Below are positions 23,207 through 33,331 of a stretch of DNA of 64,000 bases, piece by piece; the first letter of the stretch is position 1, and each line of letters opens with the position of its first letter. A program made the translations under genes and the position numbers. Under the pieces are notes generated by a model. It searched no databases. It was not told the origin of the DNA and saw only the letters and a list, made by a program, of their open reading frames with translations. Source of the stretch: Magnolia sinica (taxonomy: Eukaryota; Streptophyta; Magnoliopsida; Magnoliales; Magnoliaceae); assembly GCF_029962835.1 (NCBI RefSeq), contig NC_080590.1, positions 61,626,001 through 61,690,000 of the forward strand, written 5' to 3'.

Positions 23207-26200
23207 TGTAACGCCCTGAAATTCGGGGGTCGAGCATAACTCAACTCCCGAGTTCCAAAACATCACTTATGCAACATATTTAATGATGAATGTATGTTGA
23301 CTGTATTAGTGCATAAAACATGGAATAGATTAAGCCAAAACACAGATATGATTCAGGGACAAGTGAATAAAGCAAGCGGAAGACTTATAGTAAAATGTGT
23401 ACAAGTGTAAATCCCTGAATTACATATACAACCAGATCGTGTAAAAGTGTTATTTAACAAAATTATAAGTATCAAATTACATCATTTCAGTCCCCAGAAA
23501 TATCCCAGAAATCCCACGCATCAGACCGAGGCTCGCTAGAACCCGTCTGAAAACTGCATATAGGAGAAGGCAGCCTCGTCGTCATCCAGCTCCCGCTCTG
23601 CCTCAGACGTCGCATCCACATCTGCAACATCAGGGCCTAAGACAGAGTCTGGTGGGTGTGTAACACCACCCCAGAAACGTGGGAGTGAGTGATCAACTTA
23701 GTGGAACGATAAGGCACTGGTTAACATGTTATCAGTTCAATCAAACAGTAATGATAAAGCAGGACAATTAAATAAATCCTAAGTACTCTTGTTAATGCAA
23801 GTATGAATGCGGTATGATGCGTGCCCTCACGCGTACACCCTCAGCGTCTTCATCTTACGTTACGCATGACATCGCCTCAAAGTGCGCCACATCTACAAAG
23901 CACATGCAAATGCGGTGCATGGATATGATTACCAAGTTGTTATTAGTCCATTTCACACAACAGGATTGGGAAACTAAGATACCTTCCTCATGTCACCATC
24001 CAAACAGTGATCCATACTAGGGTCGTCAATCCTAGACATCTCATACGATTTTATATTTAAGGTCGTAGCAAAGGGCTCGTCACCAATCAATGCACGCCTT
24101 TCATGCCCTTACTACCACAGATCGGCTCGTCACCTCCTTGCGGTATCCAGGTATGCTCGAGGTCACTACAAAGGGCTCGTCACCAATCAATGTAGGCCGA
24201 CAGCACGAATATAGTGTCCCATACCACCATAATCGGCTCACGAGTTAAGTTGCTCACTGGTCACTATGGGAGGCTCGTCACCCCAGCGTAGGCCGACAGC
24301 TCGACCACGGTGTCCCATACCACCATGTCCGGCTCATGAGTCTTAGCGGATCAGGTACCATGGTTATTAGGATTTCACTGGTAAGTTCGGTACCCTAGAT
24401 TCAAGCAGTAGTGTCCATACATGGTTAACATACATCGGACAATCGGGTTACTTGACGAACTCGACTAGCACGAGCGCACGTTGAATTGAACGACATAGAG
24501 TGCGCAAACACTCCGCGTGGCCAAACCACTGCCGCCAACTCTAATACGGCTCGGGTTCGTCTAATACGTCCTACGTGGCGAAAGCAATCTCAACCACGAA
24601 TATAGGGTCAATTACCGATCTCCTGGACTAAGGCATAGTCCCAAATATCCTACACTACTACAGATATTCATATGGAATGTAAAACAGTAATGGAACAATA
24701 ACTCAAATCGTGTTACATACACATCTGAAGAATATCAACTTAACATAAATGTAAGCATAGGAGATGCTTGAATTTAAATAACTTGGAATGTTACTGCATA
24801 AAGGAAAACATGCGCATCAATAGGAGTATTGAGAATCACTTCTCAACGCCCACAATTAGTGTAATCAGTTACACTTAGATCATTCATGCATTTCTACAAA
24901 CACTTAGCATACAAGGAACAACATACATGACGTATGTTGGAATACATGCACTTAGACAATTCCTTTTACCAAGGAGTTGTCATACATGCATCTAGCATAC
25001 ATACATGACAAATAATCATGGCAAACACAAGTGCGTATTTTATACGTATACGGTACTTTATAAATACACTTAGAATACACAAATCTCAATATAGCACATG
25101 CATATCAGGAAAGCAATGTAAACATAACATTTGACATGTGAAATCTCATCCATAACAAGAATAAATCACTAACTGGGATTGAAAGCCTTGAAAACCATAA
25201 CCTATACACTTAAAGTCCGCACCTTAAGCGAAGAAAGAACCGCCGAGCTGATTTAGACGAGTTGTCTTCGTCAACGGCGCTAGAATACCCTAAAATAAGG
25301 ATAGAAATGAGATACAACAACACCAAGTCTAATCTAAGCTCTAACACAAGTTAGGGTTAGGTTAACTTACCCCAAACTCAGAATCGTCAGAGGAACGATT
25401 CAAAGTAAAGGTTCAAAGGTGAAGAAGAACAAGGAAGAATCAAGATGAATCACCAACCAATCTCTCTCACTAACTCTCTCTTTTCCACTCTCTTTCCAAG
25501 CTAGGGTTAGAGAAAATTCGTATGGAAATGAAAGCTAGGGTTTAAGGACTATATATAGGCCTTAAAATGATGGAAATAACCCCAGGGTCAAGGTATACTT
25601 AGGTTATAACCAAAGCACACCTTTCTCGATCCAACGAAGCACTTCTGGTGGGCCTATAACCACGAAAGGTCGGACTTAAGCTCCTTGACCATGGATCTAG
25701 GTCAAGCAGAGTTTTCATACCGACCGGCTCTTCAGATCAGCCGTGGCGGACCACACTCAATTCAACGGTCACGGAAACTCGATCAGGTCCACAAGCACTA
25801 GGATATGCCTGGGCCAACTATCCTGATCAGAGGGTGAAATTGGGTCAGAATCCAACGGTCAGATAGCTTAAAATCGTCGCGCAAGCGACACGACTCAGAT
25901 TTCAGTAAAAGCTTATTAAATTCCAACCGTTCTCACACTCTTCACTCCGAGCTCAACCAAATCGACCTAGAACATCAGATCGACTTGATTTTCGAGGTGA
26001 AGATCAAGCCCAACTCGGTGACCGCAACAGCCTAAGATCATCGCCATCGGACTTTCGATGCGTGGTCTAGGTCCGATCCAGATCTTCCAAAAATTCCCCA
26101 GAACAACTGGATTTAGCGATGGATCCCAGATTTCAGAGTAACGTAGCGCTCACTAATCTACACGTTTAGAGCCATGCAGATTCAATTTAAAGTGATTGAT

Positions 26201-26291
26201 GCGAATTTCACAAGCAATCGAGTAAAGCGCTAATTACCCCAAAACAACTACTTAAGGAAAGATTAGCACAGAAAATTCCAAGGTCGTTACA
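23207..26291 (-). repeat. T1 3' LTR
   Basis: Plus-strand edges are TGTAACGCCC and AAGGTCGTTACA; on the coding strand it starts TGTAACGACC and ends GGGCGTTACA. The ORF at 23814-24020 is repeated identically at 33939-34145 only because the LTRs are nearly identical. No gene is seen in it. Confidence 0.97.
24059..24345. repeat. Three tandem units of about 100 bp in the T1 LTR
   Basis: Units begin near 24059, 24159 and 24257 with GGTCnnnnCnnAGGGCTCGTCACC-like sequence and share GTAGGCCGACAGC and GTGTCCCATACCACCAT. The same array is in the other LTR at about 34184-34470. Confidence 0.8.
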
Positions 26292-26310
26292 ATCTACCCC
26301 CCTTAAAGAA
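26292..26310 (-). other. T1 polypurine tract
   Basis: On the coding strand TTTAAGGGGGG is followed by TAGAT and then the 3' LTR start TGTAACG. This is the plus-strand primer. It is preceded by GAGGACAAAATTTT, which also precedes the L polypurine tract. Confidence 0.9.
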
Positions 26311-26327
26311 AATTTTGTCCTCGAAAT

Positions 26328-27551
26328 TCATACCTTCATATAATCCTCGAGGATCAGAGGGTAGGTCTTCCTGACCTCAGCTTCAGATTCCCAAGTAGCC
26401 TCTTCCACACCATGATGCGTCCATAGCACCTTCACGAGAGGGATAACCTTGCTACGCAGTACCTGCTCCTTTCTATCCAGAATACGCGTCGGTCGCAGTA
26501 CATAAGTGGCATCCTCACTTAACTGCACTTGCTCCCAACTGATAATATGCGAAGGATCAGGAACATACTTCTTCAGCATAGAAACATGAAATACGTTATG
26601 CACGCCCGCAAGAGGTGTGGGCAAAGCAAGGCGGTATGCTACCGCTCCCACTCGATCCAGAACTTGAAATGGACCAATAAATCTCGGCGTCAGCTTCCCC
26701 TTCTTACCGAACCGCAGAACTCCCTTCATAGGAGAGACCTTCAAAAACACATGGTCTCCCACTACAAACTCAAGCGGTCGACGCCTCGTATCCGCATAAC
26801 TCTTCTGCCTGCTCTGCGCTGCTAGAAGTCGACGTCGAATGATGTCAACCTTCTCTGAAGTCACCTGCACCAACTCTGGGCCAAGCAAACTACGCTCACC
26901 AATTTCTGCCCAACAATGTGGTGCTCTGCACGGGCGACCATACAACGCCTCATAGGGAGCCATGCCGATACTCGCCTGGAAACTATTATTATACGCGAAC
27001 TCTGCATACTGAAGACAATCATCCCAACTGTCTTTGAAATCCAAAACACAAGCTCGCAACATATCCTCCAGGACTTGATTCACGCGCTCCGTCTGCCCAT
27101 CTGATTGCGGATGAAACGCGGTGTTGAACTTCAGTTTCACACCCATGGCTTCTTGGATACGAGTCCAGAAGATAGATGTAAAACGCGTGTCTCTATCAGA
27201 CACAATCTCCAGGGGAACTCCATGCAGACGCACTATCTCCTTGATATACAACCTAGCCAACTCGTCTGCAGAGTAAGTGACTCGGATTGGTAAGAAATGC
27301 GCCGACTTCGTTAATCGATCGACGATCACCCAAATAGAGTCAAATCCCTTTCTCGTCCTCGGCAACCCAGAAATAAAATCCATAGAGATGAAATCCCACT
27401 TCCATTCAGCTATGGGCATGGGCTGCAACAACCCAGGAGGTCGGCGATGCTCTGCCTTGACCTGCTGGCACGTGAGACAACGAGAAACAAATTCAGCAAT
27501 CTGGACCTTCATATTGTCCCACCAATATGATCTCCTCATATCCTGATACAT
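26328..27551 (-). CDS. Integrase of T1, with chromodomain-like C-terminus
   Basis: An open frame of 407 codons. It starts inside the zinc domain: the C-L-T-C pair is at residues 25-28, while the two His lie in the broken frame upstream. The catalytic core has Asp58 (SMDFISGLP), Asp119 (VSDRDTRF) and Glu155 (SDGQTERVNQ), with 35 residues between the last two. The GPFQVLDRVGAVAYRLALP block follows, then the C-terminal region VRPTRILDR/VIPLVKVLWTHHGVEEATWE. This end matches the chromodomain-type tail of Tekay/Del integrases, which in the family targets heterochromatin. Integrase is normally part of a Gag-Pol polyprotein, so the ATG here is not a real start. The frame is intact to its stop, 37 bp from the 3' LTR. 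Confidence 0.93.
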   Translation of the reverse strand: MYQDMRRSYWWDNMKVQIAEFVSRCLTCQQVKAEHRRPPGLLQPMPIAEWKWDFISMDFISGLPRTRKGFDSIWVIVDRLTKSAHFLPIRVTYSADELARLYIKEIVRLHGVPLEIVSDRDTRFTSIFWTRIQEAMGVKLKFNTAFHPQSDGQTERVNQVLEDMLRACVLDFKDSWDDCLQYAEFAYNNSFQASIGMAPYEALYGRPCRAPHCWAEIGERSLLGPELVQVTSEKVDIIRRRLLAAQSRQKSYADTRRRPLEFVVGDHVFLKVSPMKGVLRFGKKGKLTPRFIGPFQVLDRVGAVAYRLALPTPLAGVHNVFHVSMLKKYVPDPSHIISWEQVQLSEDATYVLRPTRILDRKEQVLRSKVIPLVKVLWTHHGVEEATWESEAEVRKTYPLILEDYMKV

Positions 27552-28421
27552 CTTCGTGCTACTGGATGCATCGCAAGCTTAGAACTATGGGCTAACTCGA
27601 GAACCTCACGTCTCAAGTAAGGGATGTCGGGAACACATAACCGGCCATGAAAACGTAGGCCCCCATCAGGAACTAACACTCCGGTCGGAGCTCTCATCTG
27701 TACCAACCCGCGCCTCATCTTCATCAAAAGCTCATCATCTGCCGAGCCGCAACGATCCTCTCGTCGATAACGGCGTACACGAATGTGTGCGATAACCTCA
27801 TACGGCTCAACCACCGTAAGCTTCGCTCAAAATCGCGCACGAACTCCAACATCTCCCACTCTGCTATCATCGGAGCCGCAAACTCAAAGCCTTCTTGCGA
27901 CTCAACGCATCGCCACAAGGTTCGCCTTACCAGGATGGTAAGAAACATCGAACTTGAAGTCCTTCAATGTTTCCATCCATCTGCGCCGCCTCATATTCAA
28001 ATCACGCTGCGTGAAAATATACTTAAGGCTCTTGTGGTCGCAAAGAGCTCGAACTCCTCACCATAGAGGTAATGTCTCCAAAGCTTTAATGCGAAGATGA
28101 CATCTGCCATTCCAAGTCGTGCGTAGGGTAATTCTCTTCGTGTTTCCTTAAGCGACGCGAAGCATAAGCAATCACCTTATCCTTCTACATAAGGACACAA
28201 CCTGGACCAACGCGAGGGCGTCGGTATATATAATATACTTAACCCCTTGCTCGCAATACTAGCACAGGGCGGACGTCAACTTGTCCTTCACTCCCGAAAA
28301 GCTAACTCCGCCTCACTCCAAGCAAACTTCAAATCCTTCCGTGTCACGCGACAACGGTCCGGCAATCTTCGAGAAGTCCTGAATAAAGCGTCGATAGTAG
28401 CTGCAAGGCCAAGAAAACTCC
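27552..28421 (-). pseudogene. RT end, RNase H and integrase zinc region of T1 (frameshifted)
   Basis: Joins the two intact T1 frames. On the coding strand one can read, across several frames, [23 protein letters not shown] (RNase H start with its catalytic Glu region), DHKSLKYIFTQRDLNM (catalytic Asp), YHPGKAN..ADALSRK, then a linker (EGFEFAAPMIAEWEMLEF, 27948-27724 frame). After that comes the zinc-region approach, VPDIPYLRREVLELAHSSKLAMHP (27814-27536 frame). One TAG stop lies near 28225. The number of frame changes shows no functional polyprotein is made. Confidence 0.85.
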
Positions 28422-29657
28422 TCACCTCGATAACCGAACCGGGTCCTGCACTGCAGCTACCTTGGCAAGGTCGACGGCTATCCCGTCCTTGGACACCACA
28501 TGTCTCAGGAACTTGACTTCCTCTTTCCAGAAATCACACTTCTTGAACTGTGCGAAAAGCTGATGCTCCCTAAGAGTACCCAAAACCGCTCTTAAGTGCT
28601 CCTCATGCTCTGCTCGGCTCGCCGAATAAATCAAAATGTCATCAATGAAGACAATGACGAATCGAAACAGGAAAGGCCGAAACACCCTGTTCATCAGATC
28701 CATGAACACGGCCGGTGCGTTAGTTAAGACCAACGACATCACAAGGAACTCATAATGACCAAAGCTGGCGGTCTTCTGCACGTCCCCACCCTTGACGCGC
28801 AACTGATGATACACTGACTGCAGATCAACCTTCGAGAAGTACCATGCCCCCTTCAACTGATCAAACAGATCATCAATCCTGGGCAAAGGGTACTTATTCT
28901 TCACAGTTACCAAATTCAACCTGCGATAATCAATACACAATCGCAAGGAACCATCCCTCTTCTTCACAAACAAAACAGGTGCTCCCCAAGGAGACACACT
29001 GGGCCGAATAAAACCCAATTCTAGCAAACCATCTATCTGCTTCCTCAACTCCTCCATTTCACTCGGAGGCATCCGATAGGTGGGTAAAGAAATGGGCGCC
29101 ACACTAGGCATAAGATCGATAGCAAAATCAATCTCACGCTGAGGAGGTAATCCAGGAATCGACTCAAACACATCTTCAAACTCCTGAACTACCGATGTAC
29201 TAACCAACGCCGACTCGGCCGAACTCTCCAACAGAGAAGAATAAAAATCAATACGAATAGGGTAACTGACCTGAACTGGGAAAGTAACAATCTCGCCCTC
29301 AGGTTCATGGATCGTCACTGATCTCGCTTCACAATCAATCTCAGCTCGCATCCACGTGAGCCAATCCATACCCATAATAACATCGTAGTGATAAAGCGGT
29401 GCGACTAGTAAATCAACACGAATCGATCCACTTCCCAGATCGACCAAACAATCCATACAACGCTTGCCCAAGGCAGAGGACATCCCCATAGCGGTAGTAA
29501 GCGTCACTCCAGGCATAGGAACAGATCTCAAACCCAAACGCCTAACTGCCGCATAAGAAATAAGAGAAGTAGTGGACCCTGTATCCACTAGCACAGAAAC
29601 GGGAATACCTTCAATATGCGCTGTCACCTCAAAGGACCTCGGCACCAAGTCAGACAT
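28422..29657 (-). CDS. Protease and reverse transcriptase of T1
   Basis: An open frame of 411 codons. The protease has the active-site triad D-T-G-S at residues 25-28 and the second-half motif VIMGMDWL near 93-100. RT follows from about residue 165: [13 protein letters not shown], then [40 protein letters not shown] (catalytic Asp278) and [10 protein letters not shown] (Asp339, Asp340). The block normally reading KTAFRTRYGHYEF is shortened to [10 protein letters not shown], an in-frame loss of about three residues in a conserved loop, so activity is doubtful. The frame overlaps the end of gag by 8 bp in another frame. Residues resembling the usual gag-protease junction ([11 protein letters not shown]) sit in the third frame, so indels rather than programmed frameshifting probably separate them. 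Confidence 0.92.
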   Translation of the reverse strand: MSDLVPRSFEVTAHIEGIPVSVLVDTGSTTSLISYAAVRRLGLRSVPMPGVTLTTAMGMSSALGKRCMDCLVDLGSGSIRVDLLVAPLYHYDVIMGMDWLTWMRAEIDCEARSVTIHEPEGEIVTFPVQVSYPIRIDFYSSLLESSAESALVSTSVVQEFEDVFESIPGLPPQREIDFAIDLMPSVAPISLPTYRMPPSEMEELRKQIDGLLELGFIRPSVSPWGAPVLFVKKRDGSLRLCIDYRRLNLVTVKNKYPLPRIDDLFDQLKGAWYFSKVDLQSVYHQLRVKGGDVQKTASFGHYEFLVMSLVLTNAPAVFMDLMNRVFRPFLFRFVIVFIDDILIYSASRAEHEEHLRAVLGTLREHQLFAQFKKCDFWKEEVKFLRHVVSKDGIAVDLAKVAAVQDPVRLSR

Positions 29658-30923
29658 AGCGCTTCAACCGAAAGCGCATGAACACGAGCCTCCCTAACGA
29701 TTCGGCGAGGAACCATGGGCGCCGAGGTGGCCTCGAAACCAGAACCGCAGTCAAGGATGGATGAGCAGGCGCTGATCGAAGAGGAGGAGGAGAAATAACC
29801 GGAGGCATCGGACGGCTAACCCTCTGCGGTGGAGTAAAACCACCTGCTCGCATACGGGAGAAGCAGAAACGGTCCAAGTGCCCCACTTTCCCACAATAAG
29901 AACATCTCAGATCAGCTCTCATCTGCTGAGCGGGCGGCGCTGAACGCCTAGGAGGAGAATCAACACGCGGCCTCTTGCCGAGGAAAGGTGCACCCTGGAA
30001 ATCCGGTCGCGGCCTAGGAGGCATCGGTGCTCGCATGCGGGACGCTCTATCTCCGTCCTGCTCTGCTCGCAAGGACATGCTCACTAGCTCCGCATATGAA
30101 GAAATGCTGGCACAGCAAATCTTCGATCGGATCTCAGGTCGCAGCCCCTCAGAAAAACGCCGCATCCTCATCGGCTGATCACCCAGGATCAAAGGAACAT
30201 ACCGCCCCAACTCAGTAAACCGGTTCTCATACTCCGTAACCGACAACCCTCCCTGGCGGAGGTGAAGGAACTCACTCTCCTTCTCATGTCGGTACGTCAC
30301 CGGGAAATACTTCTCGTGGAAGCGCGCCTCAAATGCCTGCCACGACCACACGAAGTCCTCCTCAACAGTGCGAAGCACACTGTCCCACCACAAACTAGCC
30401 TCTTTCTCAAACATGAAGGTGACAAGCTCAACCTGCTCGACCTCAGAGCAGTGCAACGGCCTCAGCATCTTAGAGATGCGGTCAATCCAATACTCGGCCT
30501 CCTCGGGTCTATGAGAACCCGCAAAAGTAGGAGGTCGTAAGCGCTGAAATCGCTCGAATGTGCCGCTGACACTAACACTGGCACTTGCACTCCCAGATGG
30601 ATTCATAGGTGAAACAGTTGGAGTCGCCCCTCCTGACAAAGATGCCGGCCATGGAGGAGAGGAACTCCTGCTGCTGCTGCTCCTTCTTGGCTGCTGTTGG
30701 CAACCTCATCGTGGTCAAACCTATCAACAGGTGAAGCCGAAGAAGGTGCATGGCTCGGCTCAGGAACCGAGGGTGTGACTGGAGGAGCCATAGGTGTCGA
30801 CCCAACACCAGCACGAGATGGACCCGCCTGTGGATCTGACTGGCTATCGCTCAAGGGAGGAACCCCAGCAAGCGACTCAATCAGAGAAAGACGGGCCGAA
30901 GTCTTCGAACCCTTAGGAGGCAT
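29650..30923 (-). pseudogene. Gag of T1 (one or more frameshifts)
   Basis: Starts MPPKGSKTSARLSLIESLAG at 30923, with a Pro/Ser-rich N-terminus. Near 30700 the frame shifts and continues as a Ser-rich stretch into the 329-codon frame ending at 29650. Core blocks: FERFQRLRPPTFAGSHRPEEAEYWIDRISKML (residues 28-59 of that frame), SLWWDSV, FEARFHEKYFP, EYENRFTELGRYVP. The zinc knuckle C-S-Y-C-G-K-V-G-H-L-D-R-F-C is at residues 246-259 with all four ligands. This is the usual Tekay-type gag. It lies downstream of the extra ORF, with a spacer of about 310 bp between them. Confidence 0.88.
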
Positions 30924-31237
30924 CCCTACATTCAATCAAAGGATGCAACCTGTCAGATTCTAAGTCACATAATCCATCCACACAACAACAACACAGCACA
31001 ACACCAAAAACAAACAACATGCATTCCATTAACCAAAATCATCGCAATACAAGTAGTGCAGCAATACATGAATCACGACTAGGAAAGCATGAAAACAACA
31101 ACATCTAACACTTCAAACAACCACAACAACTACAACCACTAACAGCTACCACACTACAACAACTCCAACTACAAGCCAACAACGGCTACACACAGAAAGA
31201 AAAAAACACAAACAAAGCAAAGACGGCCACGACGATG
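30924..31237 (-). other. Spacer between the T1 extra ORF and gag
   Basis: An A/C-rich stretch on the plus strand with many ACAAC and CAACA repeats, so G/T-rich in the transcript. No gene is seen. If both ORFs are read from one RNA, ribosomes would need reinitiation, internal entry or splicing here. I see no clear splice signals. Confidence 0.6.
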
Positions 31238-32470
31238 CTACTCGTCGGAATCAGGAGATGGAGGCGGAGCACCCTTATCCTGCAAGCAACACAGGATAGA
31301 TTTCAAAGTCCGAGACATCTTCTTAAACTTATGCTTAACAAAGCCTCGAAGATCCACCATCTCCTGGCGTAAAGCAGCTTGCCCTTCTTCAAGCCGTGTA
31401 AGACGGGCATCTTTGGCAATCTTCTCTGCACCCTGCTCAAGCACCACAGGAGGAGAGCTATCACTCGAATCCTATGCCTCAATCTCTTCCTCGTCTTGCT
31501 CTGCTCCTTCCCCAGACTCCGCACCGCCTTCAGCATAACTCTCATCATCACCACTCTCAGACCCGGCCTCACCCTCTGAGGCAAGCCGACCAGAACCAAC
31601 CTCCATCAGCTTAAGGGTCCTCAAGTTGATATGGCGAACAGGGACCGGCTTCTCAGCTCCAAGCCTATAGCCGAACTCATGTGCGATCTTGCAAATAAGG
31701 CGGCCAAAGGGAAGAGACTCGGTCCGTCTACTCGAACGAGCGATGAGAATAATCTGACGCAGGACGTACGTCGGCACACACAACTTCGCATCCTGCCCCA
31801 CCTGATATAGAAAATCTACCATCAGGCGCGTACACTCGCTGCGGTTGCTCCACCTTGGATATACATTGAACGTAAAGATGTGGTGAAGCAAACGGAAGTC
31901 GTCCGTCATGAAAGAAGCCAGAAGACTCCTATTCGGCTGCCATTCAACCAGACGACCACACAAGGATCGGGTGCGACGATCCCTCTCACGCACACTGTCC
32001 ACATTCTTCTCGCTGGCATGCACTTCCCCAAGTGGCACCTTCAAGAGTCGGGATATCAAAGCAACATTGACAATTCCAACTCGACCGCTACCACAGGGAA
32101 TCTTGAACTGCAGAGGATCCAGCGAAGGCTCTAGAATGTTGGCATAGAAGGCCCGAACAGTGCTAGCATTCGCGCGATACTCGCCTTCGAACAAGGGACC
32201 CCAACCAGCCCCTTCTAGGCGCTCCAACAAGAAGAACTCACCAAAGAGCCGCGGGTCAACATGAGCCTCAAAAAGGACTCTACGCCCCTCATAGACTCCA
32301 TGCGACAATTCCGCCAACAAGGTCCTACTGACAGGAGCTCGAGGATCGAGGTCCCGCTTCGTCTGGAACTCGCGCGTGGCGGACGTGCTAGCGGCGGCAC
32401 CTCTCGGCCTCCGTGCACGGGTTGGGCGGCTCGGCCCGGCTTCATCCACGGGCGCTCTCTTCTTCCCCAT
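31238..32470 (-). pseudogene. Extra ORF of T1: 'putative plant transposon protein' domain with acidic linker and coiled coil; one in-frame stop
   Basis: Not a standard retrotransposon gene. The start is MGKKRAPVDEAGPSRPTRAR at 32470, preferred over an ATG 35 codons upstream because C2's copy also opens with a short Lys-rich sequence. The basic N-terminus (residues 1-40) is followed by a globular domain, about 50-290: LLERLEGAGWGPLF (82-95), AFYANILEPSLDPLQFKIP (107-125), LISRLLKVPLGEVHASEKN (138-156), HHIFTFNVYP (196-205), TYVLRQIILIA (234-244), LPFGRLICKIAHEFG (253-267). These match the family annotated in plants as putative plant transposon protein (Transposase_32, recalled as PF20167). An acidic stretch ends at a TAG (31472-31474). 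The frame continues without shift for about 78 codons to 31238, ending in a predicted coiled coil (LTRLEEGQAALRQEMVDL). Function unknown. Homologues are in C1 and C2. Confidence 0.82.
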
Positions 32471-33316
32471 CAAGGAAAGAAGGGAAGAAATGGAAAAGAT
32501 GGCCGTCACGATCTCAAAGAGGGCCATGAGAAATGAGAGAAAGGGAGAAATAGGAAGATGGTGAAGCTCCCACACAACTATTAGCCAAATAGGGAATGAA
32601 AGGGCTCAAATGAGAAGGGAAAAAGAAGAAATCAGCAATGGAATGGAAGATTTGAGAATGGGGTGATGGGTTTGCATGAAAGTGGAAGGAAGATGAAGAT
32701 TTGGGAGAGATTTGAGAGAGTTTGGAGAGGTTTTGGAAGAAAAGGAAAGCTTGGGGGTAGGTTTTGTGAAGGAAATAGGTAAAAGGAGAGGTTTTAAAAT
32801 GAAAACCGTGGAGGGGTGGGCCACACAAGACCTAGGGACGATCGGCCCGCGTCGGCCCGGCCCGCCAAGCCCGCTGACCGGCGATCTTTGGACATATCGG
32901 CGATGCCTCGCCGATTTGGCGAGGCCCTCCTGGTCCCCCTTGGTCCAAAACATGTGGTTCCCCCCTTGGGCCCCACTGGAAATGCCCCAAATGGCCCCTT
33001 GCATAGTTTGAGGCCTATCGGGTCATTCTGACAGAAATCTGATTCAAACAGCGATTTCTGGAAGGTTTAAGATGGAGAAAAGGGAAGATTGACCGTCTAC
33101 ACTCATTAATAGAGGGTCTAGGAAAGGTTTCGGGTCGCTGTGTGTGATCAGGTAAGAGTACAGACTCAATCTCGGCAAAGGTTTTCAAGAAACTTTCACC
33201 GATAGAAACTACGGAGCACAAACACAAAGCGATGATAGACCCGCACCCAAATACACTATAGTGGCGACAACGTGCGGTGTGTGACCATAACCCAGGTCCG
33301 GTTTAATCCAGATCAT
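32471..33316 (-). other. T1 leader between primer site and extra ORF
   Basis: About 0.85 kb without a convincing gene. The half near the ORF (32520-32780) is purine-rich on the plus strand. The middle (32800-33000) is GC-rich with overlapping inverted repeats (separate entry). Several frames are open but none resembles a known domain. Confidence 0.6.
32896..32925. promoter_or_regulatory. Two overlapping, mutually exclusive hairpins in the T1 leader
   Basis: ATCGGCGA-TGCC-TCGCCGAT (32896-32915) is a perfect 8 bp stem with a 4-base loop. GCCTCGCC-GATTT-GGCGAGGC (32905-32925) is a second perfect 8 bp stem with a 5-base loop. They share bases 32905-32915, so only one can form at a time. It lies in the transcribed leader about 430 bp upstream of the extra ORF. 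A regulatory role is inference only. Confidence 0.5.
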
Positions 33317-33328
33317 GCTCTGATACCA
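33317..33328 (-). other. T1 primer binding site (initiator tRNA-Met type)
   Basis: The coding strand reads TGGTATCAGAGC, three bases inside the 5' LTR end. Confidence 0.95.
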
Positions 33329-33331
33329 ACT

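Noticed and set aside
23814..24020. Identical 68-codon ORF in both T1 LTRs (also 33939-34145)
   Set aside because: The LTRs are about 99 percent identical, so any ORF is duplicated. There is no domain, and it lies in LTR DNA on the strand opposite to the element's genes.
26328..30923. An endogenous pararetrovirus
   Set aside because: LTRs, iMet primer site, integrase with catalytic triad and chromodomain-like tail are present. No movement protein or coat-type region is seen.
31238..32470. A host gene captured within T1, because the ORF is longer and more GC-rich than its neighbours
   Set aside because: Homologous ORFs in C1 and C2 and the position between leader and gag indicate an element-borne accessory gene. 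An ancient host origin remains possible.
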